Source of the DNA: Bacillota bacterium
Lineage (GTDB): Bacteria; Bacillota_A; Clostridia; DSM-8532
Length of the DNA stretch: 7,380 nucleotides
Assembly (NCBI GenBank): GCA_023424865.1
Contig: JAFADM010000109.1
Span: forward strand, 1 to 7,380
Direction: 5' to 3'
Below, piece by piece: positions 1-5,759 of the stretch (position 1 is the first letter of the stretch; every line of letters begins with the position of its first letter). The notes under the pieces were generated by a model, which worked only from the letters and a program-made list of their open reading frames with translations, was not told where the DNA came from and did not search any database. The translations under genes and the position numbers were made by a program.

Positions 1-1448
1 TAGTAGATGAAAAGGACAGCTTTTCCTTTACCCTTTTCGTTGACGATTCTCAGGAGGATGACGATTATGTCATACTCGATCTTCTTGAGAAGCAGACCGG
101 TATTAAGGTGGAGCTTATGAAATACCCCTATGCTGTGGCTCAGGAAAAGCTTGCGCTGCAGCTCAACTCCGGTGACTATGCGGACTGTATCGGCGGCTGG
201 ACCCTGTCTGCCAACAGCATTTTAACCTACGGCATGGAGGAAGGGGTTTTCATTCCATTGGAGGACTATTTTGAAAAGTACTGCCCCAAAATCACCGAGA
301 TTCTTAATCTTGAAGGTGTCCGGGAAACCATGACCACACCCGACGGACATATTTACTCCATACCTTACGCTCTTTCAGCACCCGAGGTTTCCTTCAACCC
401 CTACATCAACACCACCTGGCTTAAAAACGTAGGCATGGAAATGCCCACCACCACAGAGGAACTGCGCGAGGTACTGAGAGCCTTTAAAACAAAGGATGCC
501 AACGGAAACGGCAATCCCAACGATGAAATTCCCTTCACCACAGGCCCGGATAACAAGCACCTGGGCGAGCTGGCAGGCTGGTTCGGAATGTCCGTTAACG
601 ACGAGGGCTTTACCATGGTTGACGGAAAGCTTGCCTTCGGCGCCAATACCGAGGAGTATAAGAACGGCATTAAATACCTTGCAAGCCTTTACGCCGAGGG
701 CCTTATCGACAATGAAATGTTCACCCAGGATTCGGCTCAGTGGAAAGCCAAGGGCGGACAGAATCTCTATGGTGTAAGCATCATGTACGGAAGCGGCGAC
801 ATCATGCCCTATGACGCGGGAACAAAGCCCGAATGGGAGCCATTGCCTGTTCTTAAGGGCTCCGACAGCGTCAAGCCGGTTTTCCTTCGTGAAACCTACG
901 GTACCACTGTGCTGAAAAACCAGGTTGTTATTACCGACAATGCTAAAAACCCTGAAATCATTTGCCGCTGGTGGGATAATCTGTTCGAGCTTGAAAATTC
1001 CATTCAGACCCATAACGGACCTCTTGGCATCACGCTTATCAAGGGTGATGACGGAAGCTATACAAGAATTGATACATCCAAAACCTTCAGCGAAGCGGAT
1101 CAGAAGCTCTATGACTGGGGCAATCTCTTCCCCCAGTCCCTGCCCCGTTACGTTCCTAACGGCTTCAAAATAAAGGAAGAGGTGGAAACCTACCAGGAGA
1201 AGCCTGTGGTTGACGCTCTCTATGCACCTTACCTGACCGAGGCCATTCCCCAATACTGGGCAAAAGCGGAGGATGCCACCAAGCTGGCTGACCTTTCCAC
1301 CGCCATTAAGGATTACATCACCCAGAAGAAAGCGGAATGGATTTCAGGCCAAACCGATATCGACAAGGATTGGGACGCTTATCTTGCTCAGCTTGAAAAG
1401 CTGAAGCTTCAGGAGCTGATTGAAATTCGCACCAGCGTATTAAATTAA
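1..1448 (+). CDS. ABC transporter extracellular solute-binding protein (LipO/YtcQ-like), 5' partial
   Basis: The frame is open from the left edge (first full codon at 3) to TAA at 1446-1448, giving 481 residues. A GTG at 108 is internal, because homologous-looking sequence continues upstream of it. The missing part should be the signal peptide and lipobox cysteine that anchor such proteins outside the membrane. The visible N-terminus has the usual pattern of this family: a beta strand (FTLFVDD), then LLEKQTGIKVE, then a KLALQLNSGDYADCI segment like the 'L..LASGD.PD' signature. At about 495-530 a loop DANGNGNPNDEIP resembles the Asp/Asn-rich, probably calcium-binding loop of LplA/YtcQ-type sugar-binding proteins. 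The C-terminus is helical and Lys/Glu rich. The role would be capture of an oligosaccharide for an ABC importer whose permeases probably lie upstream, outside the window. Many codons end in C (AAC, ACC, TTC, GAC), more than in the genes downstream, which fits high expression. The specific ligand cannot be read from the sequence. Confidence 0.9.
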   Translation, partial: VDEKDSFSFTLFVDDSQEDDDYVILDLLEKQTGIKVELMKYPYAVAQEKLALQLNSGDYADCIGGWTLSANSILTYGMEEGVFIPLEDYFEKYCPKITEILNLEGVRETMTTPDGHIYSIPYALSAPEVSFNPYINTTWLKNVGMEMPTTTEELREVLRAFKTKDANGNGNPNDEIPFTTGPDNKHLGELAGWFGMSVNDEGFTMVDGKLAFGANTEEYKNGIKYLASLYAEGLIDNEMFTQDSAQWKAKGGQNLYGVSIMYGSGDIMPYDAGTKPEWEPLPVLKGSDSVKPVFLRETYGTTVLKNQVVITDNAKNPEIICRWWDNLFELENSIQTHNGPLGITLIKGDDGSYTRIDTSKTFSEADQKLYDWGNLFPQSLPRYVPNGFKIKEEVETYQEKPVVDALYAPYLTEAIPQYWAKAEDATKLADLSTAIKDYITQKKAEWISGQTDIDKDWDAYLAQLEKLKLQELIEIRTSVLN

Positions 1449-1457
1449 GCTTTAGAG

Positions 1458-1495
1458 AAAACGGCACCTCGGCGGTGATCGAGGCGCCGTTTTTT
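1458..1495 (+). terminator. Rho-independent terminator after the solute-binding protein gene
   Basis: The left arm 1458-1471 (AAAACGGCACCTCG) pairs with the right arm 1480-1493 (CGAGGCGCCGTTTT) with one A.C mismatch. The loop is 8 bases (1472-1479), and a run of six T (1490-1495) follows. It begins 10 bases after the stop codon at 1448. It should end the transporter transcript and separates the solute-binding protein from the enzymes downstream, although partial read-through is possible. Confidence 0.92.
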
Positions 1496-1527
1496 CTTGC
1501 ATTCCGAGATATACCCATAAGCCAAAA

Positions 1528-1549
1528 CCACTATAAAAAGGTATAGGGG
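1528..1549 (+). promoter_or_regulatory. CTATA/TATAG dyad element, copy 1
   Basis: CTATA (1531-1535) and TATAG (1542-1546) are perfect inverted repeats around a 6-base spacer. After one A.G mismatch, two further C-G pairs (1528-1529 with 1548-1549) extend the stem. Eighteen bases, CACTATAAAA plus GTATAGGG, recur at 5722-5739 with only a 2-base difference in spacing. The element lies between the terminator at 1458-1495 and the next start codon, and its right arm runs into the ribosome binding site. It could be an operator, an RNA hairpin or part of a promoter. TATAAA and TATAGG resemble -10 boxes, but no good -35 box is found at 16-18 bases. Confidence 0.45.
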
Positions 1550-1553
1550 GGAG
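1546..1553 (+). promoter_or_regulatory. Ribosome binding site of the 71-codon ORF
   Basis: GGGGGGAG ends 5 bases before the TTG at 1559. This is the only good start signal for that ORF and supports the non-ATG start. Its first bases belong to the right arm of the dyad element, so folding of the dyad would hide part of the site. Confidence 0.5.
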
Positions 1554-1558
1554 TTCGT

Positions 1559-1774
1559 TTGACCGAATATGCCATAGGCCATGGGGCTATCACATTAGAT
1601 AGCTCGGGCTGGATTATTGCATTAAAAGACAGCGATGGCATCGAGCTTTTGCCTGACAGCTTTAAAAACCATCCTTTTCTGAGGATGGGCGACGGGGCGG
1701 CAAAAAGTTATGGAGTAAGGATTTATGCGACCCCAGCTCCAGCCCTTAATGAAGTTCTGTATCCTTGTAATTGA
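1559..1774 (+). CDS. Unrecognised 71-residue ORF, possible N-terminal remnant of a larger protein
   Basis: The ORF begins with TTG behind a purine-rich ribosome binding site and ends with TGA at 1772-1774, 23 bases before the next start. I do not recognise the product. The text alternates strand-forming and turn residues (ITLDSSGWIIALKDSDGIELLPD), as in the first beta strands of a sandwich domain of carbohydrate-active enzymes. It has no signal peptide, membrane segment or cysteine-pair motif. It ends abruptly (ALNEVLYPCN) without a natural domain boundary. I see no convincing continuation in the other two frames before the transglutaminase start, so a deletion is more likely than a simple frameshift. 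It may be a decayed N-terminus of a glycoside hydrolase or lyase, or a genuine small protein. The good ribosome binding site means it could still be translated as the first ORF of the downstream transcript. Confidence 0.4.
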   Translation: MTEYAIGHGAITLDSSGWIIALKDSDGIELLPDSFKNHPFLRMGDGAAKSYGVRIYATPAPALNEVLYPCN

Positions 1775-1784
1775 AACTTTAACC

Positions 1785-1790
1785 GGGAGG
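1785..1790 (+). promoter_or_regulatory. Ribosome binding site of the transglutaminase-like gene
   Basis: GGGAGG is followed by 7 bases and then ATG at 1798, an ideal spacing. It fixes the start of the 854-residue protein. Confidence 0.75.
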
Positions 1791-1797
1791 CCTATAT

Positions 1798-4362
1798 ATG
1801 TATCCGCTGGGACTAAACCAGGAACAATTGAATCAGATAGAATCGGACTTTGAAGCCCTTCCTGTCCGTGAACGGAAAGAGGAGCTGGCTTCGCTCTTTA
1901 AAAGCTGTACTTCGGAGGAAGTTCTTTGCCTGAAATTTTTATACTCCTGCATGCCCGCCAGCGACCTTGTAACCTATGAATGCGATTTTTTCCTCAAGGT
2001 GGTTCGGGATACTCTGGCTGCCAGGGAAAAGCTGCCCTGGGGAGAGAAGGTGACGGGAGAACTGTTCTTCAATTATGTCCTTCCGGTGCGGCTGAATAAT
2101 GAAAATTTGACCTGCCACCGGAAGGTTTTTTTTGAAGAGCTTTATCCGAGAGTAAAGCATTTGGAGCTGGGAGAGGCCGCGCTGGAGGTGAATTACTGGT
2201 GCCTGGAGCGGGCCACCTACCGTTCCACCGACGATAGGACACTCTCGCCGCTGGGTGTTATTAAAAATGCTTTCGGGCGCTGCGGCGAAGAGTCGGTGCT
2301 CTGTGTGGCCGCCTTAAGAAGCGTTGGCATACCGGCCCGTCAATGCTACACGCCCCGCTGGGCCCACTGTGACGACAATCATGCCTGGGTTGAGGTTTGG
2401 ACCGGGGACGGCTGGCATTTTATCGGCGCCTGTGAGCCGGAGCCCGTACTGGATAAGGGATGGTTTGTGGAAACCGCCAGACGGGGCATGCTTGTTCATG
2501 CCAGAGCGTTTACCCATATTGCCTCCGAGCCTGAAATAACCAATCAAACCCCTGTGGTAAGCCAAATAAACCTGTTGGACCATTATGCCAGAGTTAAACG
2601 CCTGAGTGTTGAGGTAACCTTTCAGGGTATACCGGTGGAGGGGGCGGAGGTTCAATTCCAGCTTATTAATTTCGCCCAGCTTTTCCCGTTGGCCTCCATA
2701 AAGACGGATACCGCGGGAAAGGCCTGCCTTGTAACCGGCTACGGGGATTTGTACGTCCAGGTTATTTACGATAATTGCTATCTCTCTAAGAAGGCTGACC
2801 ACACCTGTACCCAACTGGCCTTCAGGATAGAGAAGGCGGTGGCTTATGAATCCGGAGTTTTTGAGCTGGACATGGTGCCTCCGCCTTCCGCACCGGGAGA
2901 GGAGCCTTACGTCGGCCCTGAGCTGGATAGGCTCCACAGGGAGCAGATTGAAGCTGCCGAGGCCTGCCGTAAAGCCTATGAAGCCACTTTTTTGCGGGAT
3001 GAAAAGGCAAACCGGGCTTCCGAAGCCTTTAATGAGTTGAAAGACATCCTGGCTCCCCTTTTATCGAAAGCCAACGGCAACTGGGAGGAAATTCTGGATT
3101 TTTTACGGCAGGAGAACGGTGCTTCCTTAAAAGACAAGGTGGATCTTCTTTCTTCACTGAGAGAAAAGGACTTGTCGGATACCGGAGCCCGGCTTCTTGC
3201 CGGTCATGTGCTGGGAGCCCTGCCTTATAAGGCAGCTTGCCCTAAAGAGCTGTTTGTGCCCTATGTGCTTTGCCCACGGGTGGATTTTGAGCAGCTGACG
3301 GATTACAGAGAGGGCATTGCTAATTATTTAACAGAGGAGCAAAAGGCCGATTTCCGGGAAAATCCCAGGAAAGCTTACCTTTTTATACAAACCCATGTGG
3401 CTGATTGCGGCGAGAGGGATTATGCCACCCTAACCGCATCGCCCTGCGGGCTTCTGCATTATGGTTTTGGCAGCGCGCTTTCAAGAAATATCCTGTTTAT
3501 CGCCCTGTGCCGGACCCTTGGGGTACCGTCCCGCTTAAGTCCTGTGGACAAAGCTCCGGAATTCTGGCAGGAAGGGTGGCACCGGTTAAAGGCCGTGGAG
3601 CCGGAGTCAAATACCAACTGTGAGCTTGTTCTTATTAAGGATCAAGAGAAAGAGCTGTATGTGTATGAAAAGAATTTGACGGTGGCACGTCTGGAAAACG
3701 GCGTTTACCGCAATCTGGGTTTACACGAAATTGATTTTACAGGCAGGCGCGTCTGTTACAGTCTGGAAGAAGGCCATTACAGGGTAATGACGGCCAACCG
3801 GCTGCCTGACGGTACGGTTCTGGCAGAGCTTACCCATGTACATCTGGAAAGGGGACATACTGCGGAAGTGATGCTGCGGCTGAGAAAAGCGGAAACTGTG
3901 GAAGGAAAAAGCCTTCCTCTGCCAATAATCAATGTTTTAGCGGATGATGTAAACACCACCATTCAAAAGCTTTTTCCCAAGGGCCATACCTGTGCCCTGG
4001 CTTTTGTTGAAACGGGGAATGAGCCTGTAGAGCACCTTCTAAATGAAATTTCAGAGCAGTATAAGGCGTTTGAAGCCTATGGCCAAAGGCTTGTGCTCGT
4101 TTGCATGAGCCGTGAGGATCTTGCCTACCCCTTGTTGAGAAGGGTTCAAGAGGCTTCGGGCATACGGGCTGTTGTGGCACAGGGAACAGCCCTTGAGGAG
4201 ACGTTCAAGGCACTGGAGACCCCAAGCCGGACCCTGCCTCTGGTAGTTGAGCTTGATACCGAAGGCTTTTGCACCTTTCAAAGCTCCGGCTACAATGTAG
4301 GGACAGGTGATCGGCTGCTGAACCATTTCCGCGCGGGAAGTTCTATGAGAGGTGATTATTAA
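1798..4362 (+). CDS. Cytosolic multidomain transglutaminase-superfamily (PNGase-like fold) protein
   Basis: The product has 854 residues starting at ATG 1798 and no signal peptide (MYPLGLNQEQLNQ), so it is probably cytoplasmic. Residues 1-130 are helical. A transglutaminase core follows: Cys162 in GRCGEES is the expected nucleophile and His195 in DDNHAWVEVW the expected base. The third residue is probably Glu213 or a neighbour in GACEPEP, where typical members have Asp. Residues about 266-330 look like an Ig-like or carboxypeptidase-regulatory-type beta domain. Residues about 365-420 are a charged helical linker. Residues about 520-600 repeat the transglutaminase pattern (ALCRTLGVPSR beside AALRSVGIPAR), but Ala560 replaces the nucleophile and no His motif follows. 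Residues about 705-845 resemble a thioredoxin fold with RTLPLVVELD at the cis-proline position and no CxxC. Known members of this superfamily include transglutaminases, proteases and yeast Png1, which removes N-glycans from peptides. The fucosidase and GH18 neighbours make a glycopeptide substrate attractive, but this is inference. It has about 25 cysteines, which suits a reducing compartment. Confidence 0.8.
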   Translation: MYPLGLNQEQLNQIESDFEALPVRERKEELASLFKSCTSEEVLCLKFLYSCMPASDLVTYECDFFLKVVRDTLAAREKLPWGEKVTGELFFNYVLPVRLNNENLTCHRKVFFEELYPRVKHLELGEAALEVNYWCLERATYRSTDDRTLSPLGVIKNAFGRCGEESVLCVAALRSVGIPARQCYTPRWAHCDDNHAWVEVWTGDGWHFIGACEPEPVLDKGWFVETARRGMLVHARAFTHIASEPEITNQTPVVSQINLLDHYARVKRLSVEVTFQGIPVEGAEVQFQLINFAQLFPLASIKTDTAGKACLVTGYGDLYVQVIYDNCYLSKKADHTCTQLAFRIEKAVAYESGVFELDMVPPPSAPGEEPYVGPELDRLHREQIEAAEACRKAYEATFLRDEKANRASEAFNELKDILAPLLSKANGNWEEILDFLRQENGASLKDKVDLLSSLREKDLSDTGARLLAGHVLGALPYKAACPKELFVPYVLCPRVDFEQLTDYREGIANYLTEEQKADFRENPRKAYLFIQTHVADCGERDYATLTASPCGLLHYGFGSALSRNILFIALCRTLGVPSRLSPVDKAPEFWQEGWHRLKAVEPESNTNCELVLIKDQEKELYVYEKNLTVARLENGVYRNLGLHEIDFTGRRVCYSLEEGHYRVMTANRLPDGTVLAELTHVHLERGHTAEVMLRLRKAETVEGKSLPLPIINVLADDVNTTIQKLFPKGHTCALAFVETGNEPVEHLLNEISEQYKAFEAYGQRLVLVCMSREDLAYPLLRRVQEASGIRAVVAQGTALEETFKALETPSRTLPLVVELDTEGFCTFQSSGYNVGTGDRLLNHFRAGSSMRGDY

Positions 4363-4367
4363 GTTTG

Positions 4368-4379
4368 CCCCGAAAGGGG
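4368..4379 (+). other. Small CCCC-GAAA-GGGG hairpin with GNRA tetraloop
   Basis: Four C-G pairs close a GAAA tetraloop in the 35-base gap between the transglutaminase-like stop and the fucosidase start. The hairpin sits 4 bases upstream of the AGGAGG site. It has no T-run, so it is not a terminator. It could stabilise an mRNA end or tune initiation, or be chance. Confidence 0.4.
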
Positions 4380-4383
4380 TGAG

Positions 4384-4389
4384 AGGAGG
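4384..4389 (+). promoter_or_regulatory. Ribosome binding site deciding the fucosidase start
   Basis: A perfect AGGAGG ends 8 bases before ATG 4398. A TTG at 4392 would leave only 2 bases, and ATG 4401 would leave 11, so ATG 4398 is preferred. Confidence 0.8.
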
Positions 4390-4397
4390 GCTTGTCT

Positions 4398-5681
4398 ATG
4401 ATGCAGGAATGGTTTTCAAAGGCAAAGCTGGGGATATTCATCCACTACGGCATCTACGCGGTGGGGGATGTATCGGAATCCTGGAGCTTTCACAACGGAC
4501 AGATTTCCTATGAAAACTATATGAAGCAGTGCGAGGGCTTTACCGCCTCCCGGTACAACCCTGAGGCCTGGGCGGAGCTTTTTAAAAAAGCGGGAGCCCG
4601 GTACGTGGTATTAACGGCTAAGCATCACGACGGCGTGTCGCTTTTCGACACCGGGTACAGCGATTTGAGCGTGGTGAAGAAAACGCCTGCCGGGAGGGAT
4701 TTAATTGGGCCTTATGTAAAGGCTATGAAGGAAGCGGGCTTGAAAACGGGGATTTATTATTCCCTCCTTGACTGGTCGGATCCCCGTTACCGTTCGGTTT
4801 ATCCTGAAGGGGCCAATCCTGAGGAGCATTTAAAGGATATTTATGCTACCCCTGGAGGAGGGCCCGAGGATCCGGAAGCCTGGGAAGCCTTTTTGCAGTT
4901 TAACAACCTCCAGTTAAAGGAGCTTATGACAAGCTACGGTACAGTGGATTTGCTGTGGTTTGACGGCGACTGGGAACGAAGCGCCGGACAATGGCGGATG
5001 CCGGAATTCAGAGACTATCTTCATTCCCTTAATCCCCAGGTGGTTCTGAATTCCAGAATGCAGGGCTATGGGGACTATGAAACTCCGGAGCAGGGCATTC
5101 CCCTGTACGGACCGGAGGGTGTGTGGGAGTTTTGCACTACCATAAACACCTCCTGGGGCTACAGGCCCTCGGATAACGATTACAAGACCAGCCGTCAGAT
5201 TGTCCGCATGTTCTGTGATTGCCTCACCCTTGGGGGCAACCTGCTTCTGGATGTGGGGCCAAAGGAGGACGGAACGCTGGATATCAGGCAGGAGCAAATC
5301 CTGACGGATCTGGGAAGCTGGATCCGGGATAATGAGGAAGCGGTTTATGAGACGGTCAAGGGGCTCAATTACAATCATTATCTCGGCGGCAGCACCCTGT
5401 CGGAGGACGGCTCCGTGCTTTACCTTTTTGTGTATGACAGGCCCCTTGAATACCTCTGCGTCAAGGGCATAAAAACTCCGGTAAGAAGGATAACCGTTCT
5501 TCATACGGGGGAAGAGCTTACCTGGCGCTATACCGGGGCGCTTCCGTGGAGCGGAATACCGGGTACTCTCTGGATTAAGGCGGATGAAATGAAGCTCCAT
5601 TCCCTGACAACGGTTTTGAAGGTGGAGCTGGAGGGCCCCATAACCTATAATCTGGGGCATGGGGAGATAAGTCAGAATTGA
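4398..5681 (+). CDS. Alpha-L-fucosidase, glycoside hydrolase family 29 (subfamily A-like)
   Basis: The 427-residue enzyme should release terminal alpha-L-fucose with retention of configuration. It starts with the family's usual text WFSKAKLGIFIHYGIYAV (His16), followed by AKHHDGVSLF (His76-His77). The nucleophile is Asp189 in DLLWFDGDW. That segment resembles the human lysosomal enzyme (WSDGEW) and so the broad-specificity A subfamily rather than the 1,3/1,4-specific B group. Glu244 in WEFCTTINTSWGY lies in the same context as the acid/base assigned in human FUCA1. GGNLLLDVGPKEDG near residue 285 closes the barrel. Residues about 330-427 form the C-terminal beta domain. Length is typical for compact bacterial GH29 enzymes. 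There is no signal peptide, so it is cytoplasmic and acts on imported sugar. It follows the transglutaminase-like gene by 35 bases and is probably co-transcribed with it. Which linkage it cuts cannot be read; A-type enzymes include ones that remove core alpha-1,6-fucose. Confidence 0.93.
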   Translation: MMQEWFSKAKLGIFIHYGIYAVGDVSESWSFHNGQISYENYMKQCEGFTASRYNPEAWAELFKKAGARYVVLTAKHHDGVSLFDTGYSDLSVVKKTPAGRDLIGPYVKAMKEAGLKTGIYYSLLDWSDPRYRSVYPEGANPEEHLKDIYATPGGGPEDPEAWEAFLQFNNLQLKELMTSYGTVDLLWFDGDWERSAGQWRMPEFRDYLHSLNPQVVLNSRMQGYGDYETPEQGIPLYGPEGVWEFCTTINTSWGYRPSDNDYKTSRQIVRMFCDCLTLGGNLLLDVGPKEDGTLDIRQEQILTDLGSWIRDNEEAVYETVKGLNYNHYLGGSTLSEDGSVLYLFVYDRPLEYLCVKGIKTPVRRITVLHTGEELTWRYTGALPWSGIPGTLWIKADEMKLHSLTTVLKVELEGPITYNLGHGEISQN

Positions 5682-5718
5682 AACCGCAGAATTTGGGAGA
5701 ACATCCTAAGCATATTGG

Positions 5719-5742
5719 AAACACTATAAAAGTATAGGGTTT
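5719..5742 (+). promoter_or_regulatory. CTATA/TATAG dyad element, copy 2
   Basis: CTATA (5724-5728) and TATAG (5733-5737) flank a 4-base spacer. After the same A.G mismatch as in copy 1, AAAC (5719-5722) pairs with GTTT (5739-5742). The core matches copy 1 at 1529-1548 over 18 bases with 2 bases fewer in the loop. It fills the middle of the 78-base gap between the fucosidase stop and the CBM9-like start, where a new transcription start or a processing or attenuation point would sit. A TTGGAA at 5715-5720 looks like a -35 box, but it is only 12 bases from TATAGG. Confidence 0.45.
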
Positions 5743-5743
5743 T

Positions 5744-5749
5744 GAGAGG
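5744..5749 (+). promoter_or_regulatory. Ribosome binding site of the CBM9-like gene
   Basis: GAGAGG lies 10 bases before ATG 5760. The TTG at 5742 in the same frame overlaps this site, so it cannot be the start served by it, and ATG 5760 is chosen. Confidence 0.55.
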
Positions 5750-5759
5750 TAGTGATTGT

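Noticed and set aside
108..110. GTG at 108 as the true start of the solute-binding protein
   Set aside because: The frame stays open to the left edge, and the upstream residues match the expected mature N-terminus. A start at 108 would remove the first strand and the signal peptide.
375..1253. Long open frame on the minus strand (292 codons) opposite the solute-binding protein gene
   Set aside because: It lies wholly inside a well-supported plus-strand gene with family motifs, has no ribosome binding site, and its translation resembles no domain. It is a by-product of codon bias.
4392..4397. TTG at 4392 as the fucosidase start
   Set aside because: It is only 2 bases from AGGAGG, whereas ATG 4398 has 8-base spacing and fits the usual N-terminus of the family.
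4914..5660. Minus-strand open frame of 248 codons opposite the fucosidase
   Set aside because: It is fully antisense to a GH29 gene with clear catalytic motifs, and its translation shows no recognisable domain.
5711..5740. A standard sigma-A promoter (TTGGAA with TATAAA or TATAGG)
   Set aside because: Spacers are 4 and 12 bases, far from 16-18, so I list only the dyad element and not a promoter.
5742..5759. TTG at 5742 as the CBM9-like start
   Set aside because: It overlaps the GAGAGG site and adds six residues of no family character. ATG 5760 is better placed.
5682..5759. Intrinsic terminator after the fucosidase gene
   Set aside because: The only hairpin there is AT-rich with a mismatch, and the T-run is just four bases that are largely inside the stem. 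It is too weak to call.
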